Assembly: GCA_965247915.1 (NCBI GenBank)
Contig: OZ252048.1
Coordinates: 3,782,001-3,846,000, forward strand
DNA: 64,000 nucleotides
Direction of reading: 5' to 3'
From: JAKZRT01 sp965247915
GTDB lineage: Bacteria > Pseudomonadota > Alphaproteobacteria > Rhodobacterales > Rhodobacteraceae
Within the stretch, counting starts at the first letter, position 1. The number at the start of each line of letters is the position of its first letter. Below are positions 59,991 through 64,000 of the stretch, one piece after another. The position numbers and the translations under genes are program-made. The notes below the pieces were generated by a model that was given only the letters and a program-made list of their open reading frames with translations, was not told the origin of the DNA and ran no database searches.

Positions 59991-61244
59991 CTACGGCATC
60001 AAAAAAAGCTGAACATCGGCCACATTGGTGCCGGTCGGGCCGGTCATCAGCAAGTCACCCGCCGCGTTCAGTGCGTTATAGGTGTCGTTGTTGGCGGCCA
60101 GCGCATCCGGGTCGGCCCCGGCGGCGCGGATGCGCGCGACCGTTCCACCGTCGACAATACCACCAGCGGCATCGGTGGGACCATCACGGCCGTCGGTGCC
60201 GCCGCTCAGGAACACCCAATTCGGCCCACGCAAACCGGTAGCGCCGATTGCAAACCGCAGCGCCAGCTCCTGATTGCGGCCCCCCATGCCGGTGCCACGA
60301 AGGTTCACCGTTGTCTCGCCCCCAAAGATCAGCACGCGTTTGTTGCCGGGCTCAGTAAGACGCGCGTGGCGGAGAATTTTGTCGACCGCATCGCTGACAT
60401 CGCCGGTCAGGCGGCTGGTCACGATCTGGGGCGTCCAGCCACCGCAGGCGCGGGCCGCGGCCTGAAGGCTGGCACGATTTGACCCGATAATTGGATTCTC
60501 GGCCTGCGATCCGGTCGGCGCACCCTGATCGTCGGTTTCGCTCAGACTATCGCGCACCGATGCGGGAAGCTTGGCCCAAAGCCCGCGCCGCGCCAACAGA
60601 TCGACCGCGTCGCCTTTCGAGCCCAGCGGGCTGGCCGTCGGGCCGCTGGCAATCGCGCGCGGATCGTCGCCGACGACATCCGAGATGATCAGCGACCGCA
60701 CCGGCGCCGGCTGCGCCAGCCGCGCCAGCCCGCCGCCTTTGAGCAGCGAAAGCTGCTGGCGCACCAAGTTGATCTCGGAAATCTCGAAGCCATGCGCCAA
60801 GAGCAGATCATTGACCGCAATCTTGTCGTCCAGCGTGATGCCCGGCAAAGGGGCCGGAACCAGCGCCGACGCGCCGCCGGAAATCAGGCACAGCACAAAA
60901 TCGGTGGCCTTGGCCGTCATTACGATCTGGGTAATCTCGCGCGCCGCGCGCGCCCCGTTCGCATCGGGCGTCGGATGCCCCGAGGCCATAACCTCGCAGC
61001 CGGGAACATCCCTTTTGTTTTCGTAGTTTGTAACGGCGATGGCGCGAAACTTGGCACCTTCGGGCACATGGCGCAGGGCCTCTTCGGCCATGGCGCAGGC
61101 GGCCTTGCCGATCGACACAATAATGTACCGCCCATCGGTGACGGGCGGCAACGGGTTTTCGGTCAGCGCGCGGCGAACCGCCAGCGCCGGGTCTGCCGCC
61201 TGGACTGCCGCATCAAAAAGCGATTTCGCCAGGTCGCGCAGCAT
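59991..61244 (-). CDS. Glycerate 2-kinase, MOFRL family
   Basis: A 417-residue glycerate kinase. Segments are IIVSIGKAACAMAEEAL, MASGHPTPDANGARAA, LCLISGGASALVPAPLPGITLDDKIAVNDLLLAHG, LIISDVVGDDPRAIASGPT and the C-terminal MOFRL-type GGRNQELALRFA with FLSGGTDGRDGPTDAAGGIVDG. It makes 2-phosphoglycerate from glycerate, linking glyoxylate/hydroxypyruvate to central carbon. Older annotations call this family hydroxypyruvate reductase (TtuD). It lies 7 bp downstream of the malyl-CoA lyase gene, so they form one operon. Confidence 0.9.
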   Translation of the reverse strand: MLRDLAKSLFDAAVQAADPALAVRRALTENPLPPVTDGRYIIVSIGKAACAMAEEALRHVPEGAKFRAIAVTNYENKRDVPGCEVMASGHPTPDANGARAAREITQIVMTAKATDFVLCLISGGASALVPAPLPGITLDDKIAVNDLLLAHGFEISEINLVRQQLSLLKGGGLARLAQPAPVRSLIISDVVGDDPRAIASGPTASPLGSKGDAVDLLARRGLWAKLPASVRDSLSETDDQGAPTGSQAENPIIGSNRASLQAAARACGGWTPQIVTSRLTGDVSDAVDKILRHARLTEPGNKRVLIFGGETTVNLRGTGMGGRNQELALRFAIGATGLRGPNWVFLSGGTDGRDGPTDAAGGIVDGGTVARIRAAGADPDALAANNDTYNALNAAGDLLMTGPTGTNVADVQLFLMP

Positions 61245-61251
61245 CTTGGAT

Positions 61252-62229
61252 CTAGCCTTCCGCGATCTGCTTTGCCTTTTGCACCAGCACTTCGGCTTGC
61301 CGGATCGAGGCGTAATCGATCAGCCGTCCGTCCAGCGAGACCGCGCCTTTGCCGGCAGCCTCGGCTGCGGCCATGGCCTCCAGAATACGGTTGGCGCGGG
61401 TTATTTCGGCCTCGGACGGGCTCATCACTTCGTTGGCCAGCGCAATCTGGCTGGGGTGGATGGCCCATTTGCCTTCGCAACCCAACACCGCGGCCCGGTA
61501 AGCGGCGGCCTTGTATCCGTCGGCATCGGAGAAGTCGCCGAACGGGCCGTCGATCGGACGCAGGCCGTTGGCGCGGGCCGCAACCACCATGCGGGCGATG
61601 GCATAATGCCACATATCGCCCCAATGCACATCGCGCGAACCATCTTCGGCCGGGTCGGTCAGGACCGAATAATCCTTGTTCACACCGCCGATAATCAGGC
61701 TGCGGGCGCGCATCGACGCCGCATAATCGGCAACCCCGAAATGCAGGCTTTCGTTGCGCTTGGAAGCACCCGCGATTTCATGGACATTCTGCATACCCAG
61801 AGCGGTCTCGATGATGTGCTCGAAGCCGATGCGGTCCTTATAGCCCTTCGCGTCTTCGATCTGGGTCACCATCATGTCGACGGCATAGACGTCAGCGGCG
61901 GTGCCGACCTTGGGGATCATAATCAGGTCAAGCCGCTCGCCGGCCTGTTCGACCACGTCAACCACATCGCGGTACATATAGTGCGTGTCCAGCCCGTTGA
62001 TTCGGACCGAGATCGATTTGGTCCCCCAATCGACTTCGTTCAGCGCTTTGATGATGTTCTTGCGCGCCTCAACTTTCTCGTCCGGCGCGACCGCATCTTC
62101 GAGGTCGAGAAAGATCACGTCGGCGTCAGACTTGGCTGCTTTTTCAAACAGGTTCGGCTGGCTGCCGGGCACGGCAAGTTCGCTGCGATTCAGGCGGCCT
62201 GTGGCCTGTTCAATTGGGTGAAAGCTCAT
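61252..62229 (-). CDS. mcl1: L-malyl-CoA/beta-methylmalyl-CoA lyase (Mcl1)
   Basis: A 325-residue CitE-like lyase from the ATG 62229. It shows LNRSELAVPGSQPNLFEKAAKSDADVIFLDLEDAVAPDEK (the metal-binding DLED), ISVRINGLDTHYMYRD, LIMIPKVGTAADVYAVDMM, FEHIIETALGMQNVHEIA and CEGKWAIHPSQIALANEVMSPSEAEI. Such enzymes split malyl-CoA and methylmalyl-CoA into glyoxylate plus acetyl- or propionyl-CoA in the ethylmalonyl-CoA pathway of Rhodobacterales. Co-transcription with glycerate kinase fits glyoxylate assimilation. Confidence 0.9.
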   Translation of the reverse strand: MSFHPIEQATGRLNRSELAVPGSQPNLFEKAAKSDADVIFLDLEDAVAPDEKVEARKNIIKALNEVDWGTKSISVRINGLDTHYMYRDVVDVVEQAGERLDLIMIPKVGTAADVYAVDMMVTQIEDAKGYKDRIGFEHIIETALGMQNVHEIAGASKRNESLHFGVADYAASMRARSLIIGGVNKDYSVLTDPAEDGSRDVHWGDMWHYAIARMVVAARANGLRPIDGPFGDFSDADGYKAAAYRAAVLGCEGKWAIHPSQIALANEVMSPSEAEITRANRILEAMAAAEAAGKGAVSLDGRLIDYASIRQAEVLVQKAKQIAEG

Positions 62230-62340
62230 TTTCTGACCGCTCCTTTTGGTCTGGTCTGAGGGCATGGCGGCGACAGAAAGAGGGAAAACCGAGCCCTGTC
62301 AAGAAATATAGTTGCGCGCGACCCAATGTCTCACGACCGA

Positions 62341-62997
62341 TCATTGCCCATCAGAGCCGCCCATGATCCGTTCGCCGGCCAAGCGCGATGAATAGTAAAA
62401 AGCAATCGCCTGGGCCCGGCTTCGGACCGACAGTTTTTCGTACATGTTCGACAAGTGAAATTTGACCGTGTTGGTCGAAATTCCCAGCTCTTTGCTAAGC
62501 TCGCGATTGGTCAGCCCTTTGGACAGCGCCTCGAGCATCACCCGTTCCTTGCGCGACAACTGATGGATCGGGTCGTTTTGCAATTTCCGGACATCGAGAA
62601 ACGGAAAAACCATTTTTCCGGCAGCGACGTCGGCGCAGGTCGCCAAAAGCCCCCCGACCGCGCCCGAGCGTGGCGCAAAACCTGCAGCCCCCGCCGTCAT
62701 CGCCAGGCGCGGCAGGTCGCCCGCATCGTTGCCGTAGACCACCAGCTTTGGCGCCGAAGCCTGATCGCGCAGCACTTCGATCAGCTTGGCACCACCAAGT
62801 GCCGGCAGGTTCCAGTCGATCACCCCAAGCTGCACCGGCACCCGCATGACCGTGCCCAAAAACCCCTCGGCCGTCGCGGTGGTCGCGACCAGCGAGAATC
62901 GGGGGTCACGGTCGAATATCTCGGACATGGCCGTCAGAACCAGCGGATTGCTGTCGGCCAGCATGATCGCGATCGGGCGCTCGTTTCCACCAACCAT
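62341..62997 (-). CDS. LuxR/NarL-type response regulator
   Basis: A 218-residue regulator. The receiver domain shows IMLADSNPLVLTAMSEIF, then GVIDWNLPALGGAKLIEVL with the probable phospho-acceptor Asp at IDWNLP (about residue 60). The C-terminal helix-turn-helix is HQLSRKERVMLEALSKGLTNRELSKELGISTNTVKFHLSNMYEKLSVRSRAQAIAFYY. No sensor kinase is in the window. It diverges from the aminotransferase, with a 214-bp gap, and may control it or the lyase operon. Confidence 0.87.
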   Translation of the reverse strand: MVGGNERPIAIMLADSNPLVLTAMSEIFDRDPRFSLVATTATAEGFLGTVMRVPVQLGVIDWNLPALGGAKLIEVLRDQASAPKLVVYGNDAGDLPRLAMTAGAAGFAPRSGAVGGLLATCADVAAGKMVFPFLDVRKLQNDPIHQLSRKERVMLEALSKGLTNRELSKELGISTNTVKFHLSNMYEKLSVRSRAQAIAFYYSSRLAGERIMGGSDGQ

Positions 62998-63211
62998 CTG
63001 ATTTTACGCTCCAAGTTCCAGTTTCCCGCCCATATTGGCGGGCGAGACATTGGTATACCACGGTATTTGTTCCATTTGGGTAGGAATTTCCCCACCCATA
63101 AAGATACCCAAAAGCAGGAGTAAAGGCCGTTGCGACCCAAGGCAAGTGCGAACAATCCTTGTCGGAATGCATCAACGGGCTCAATGCGGCCAACGAGGGA
63201 CTGGAGTAGTT

Positions 63212-64000
63212 ATGAGCGACCCGAATATATTTCCCCAACTGGTAATCCCCGAAACCCTCGCCGCTGGCCCCGGCCCAGGCAATACCGACGCCCGGGTTCT
63301 GGCAAGATTCGCGGGCAGCGGCGTGGCCGACCACATGCAGGCCGACGTGCTGCGCGGCATGATCGAATGCAAGCACATGCTGCGCGACCTTTGGGGCACC
63401 AAAAACGTTTACACATACGGCGTCGCCGGAACCGGGTTCAGCGCGCTTGACGTCCTTTTCAACGCGATCCTTCCCGGCGACAGCGTGCTGGCCTTCACCA
63501 ATGGCACCTTCAGCGGCATCGACGCGCTGACGATCCGGATGAAGGCCGCGACCCGCGACGAACTGGCGGCCAACCCGATGAACCCGGAACCCGCAGACGT
63601 CACTGTCATCGAAGTACCGCACGGACAATCAGTGACCGCCGATGTCATCAGCGCGGCCATGGCTGAACACACACCCAAATGGGCGTTCATGGCGCATTGG
63701 GAAACCGGGTCCGGCCGGACCAACGACATCCAGGCTTTCTCGGACGCCTGCGAAATGTACGGCGCGATGGGTTTGATCGATGCGGTGTCGTCGCTTGGCA
63801 TCCAGGACTTTGCCATCGACGATTACCCCGGAGTGGTCGGCTGGGCCTCGTGCCCGCAAAAGGGCGTTCTGTGCCTGCCGCTGACCTACGCCCCGGTCAG
63901 CTTCACCGACCGATACATCGACGAGGTCCGCAAGACCGGCTGTCATTCCTACGTTCACCATCCGATCCTCGAGGCCCGCCATTGGGGCGTCATCGACAGT
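63212..64000 (+). CDS. Class V aminotransferase (alanine-glyoxylate type), 5' part
   Basis: The first 263 codons are present and the gene runs off the window. It starts at the ATG 63212 behind GGAGTAGTT. It shows AAGPGPGNTDARVLARFAG, DVLRGMIECKHMLRDLWGTKNVYTYGVAGTGFSALDVLFNAIL, AHWETGSGRTNDIQAFSD and GLIDAVSSLGIQDFAID, all PLP-site features of fold type I class V enzymes. Lys in WASCPQKGVLCLP is the likely Schiff-base residue. These enzymes use glyoxylate or alanine; linkage to glyoxylate fits the neighbouring genes. The exact amino donor is open. Confidence 0.82.
   Translation, partial: MSDPNIFPQLVIPETLAAGPGPGNTDARVLARFAGSGVADHMQADVLRGMIECKHMLRDLWGTKNVYTYGVAGTGFSALDVLFNAILPGDSVLAFTNGTFSGIDALTIRMKAATRDELAANPMNPEPADVTVIEVPHGQSVTADVISAAMAEHTPKWAFMAHWETGSGRTNDIQAFSDACEMYGAMGLIDAVSSLGIQDFAIDDYPGVVGWASCPQKGVLCLPLTYAPVSFTDRYIDEVRKTGCHSYVHHPILEARHWGVIDS

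Noticed and set aside
61039..62259. Plus-strand frame of 406 codons opposite glycerate kinase and malyl-CoA lyase
   Set aside because: Shadow of two genes with complete catalytic motifs on the other strand.

Overview
The window looks like a chromosomal segment of an alphaproteobacterium, most likely a Rhodobacterales (Roseobacter-type) organism. This rests on high GC content, tightly packed operons with 1-4 bp start/stop overlaps, an Mcl1-type malyl-CoA/beta-methylmalyl-CoA lyase, a type II lumazine synthase under an FMN riboswitch, Mla lipid-transport genes and a PQQ/cytochrome c oxidation locus. No rRNA gene is present, so the placement is inferred from gene content.

Layout. 1-2471: housekeeping genes (ispH tail, rnhA, dapE, a DUF2064 nucleotidyltransferase-like gene). 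2784-7538: a nested transposon. An IS630 element is split near one end by a 3.7 kb IS1595-family element with perfect 23-bp inverted repeats and an 8-bp target duplication. That element carries passenger genes, including a family 25 glycosyltransferase, and is itself interrupted by a second, nearly identical IS630 copy. 8058-18904: a surface-glycan locus for a nonulosonic (sialic-acid-like) sugar. It holds a CMP-sugar synthetase, SDR and Gfo/Idh oxidoreductases on the plus strand, then a long minus-strand operon of neuB, a KpsS/KpsC-like gene broken by a 1-nt frameshift, a GT92 enzyme, a pyruvyltransferase-like gene, a GT-A glycosyltransferase, neuC and two tandem Kdo-transferase-like genes. 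19165-24122: an insertion-sequence cluster (IS5, IS481, IS3) around remnants of a UDP-sugar epimerase and an AAA ATPase.

24296-35275: an oxidation and transport locus. A LysR regulator precedes a nitrate/taurine-type ABC importer, a diheme cytochrome c and a protease-like membrane protein. Facing these are two periplasmic binding proteins, an ABC-2 transporter and a PQQ-dependent dehydrogenase, an arrangement typical of PQQ alcohol dehydrogenase systems. 35276-42442: a second accessory stretch with an acyltransferase pseudogene, IS5, IS66 and a third IS630, ending 15 bp from a tRNA-Lys gene. Five short perfect tandem duplications lie within 3.3 kb here, and two of them break reading frames.

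42640-64000: core genes in compact operons: dapF-mtaB-GST, ribH with its riboswitch, mlaA-mlaC, RidA-glycerophosphodiesterase, an acyltransferase-phhB-mscS group, a flavoprotein reductase-rsmD pair, map, sfsA, a cinA-like gene, an OmpA-family gene and creatinase. The last part centres on C2 metabolism (glycerate 2-kinase, malyl-CoA lyase, a LuxR-type regulator and a class V aminotransferase cut by the window edge).
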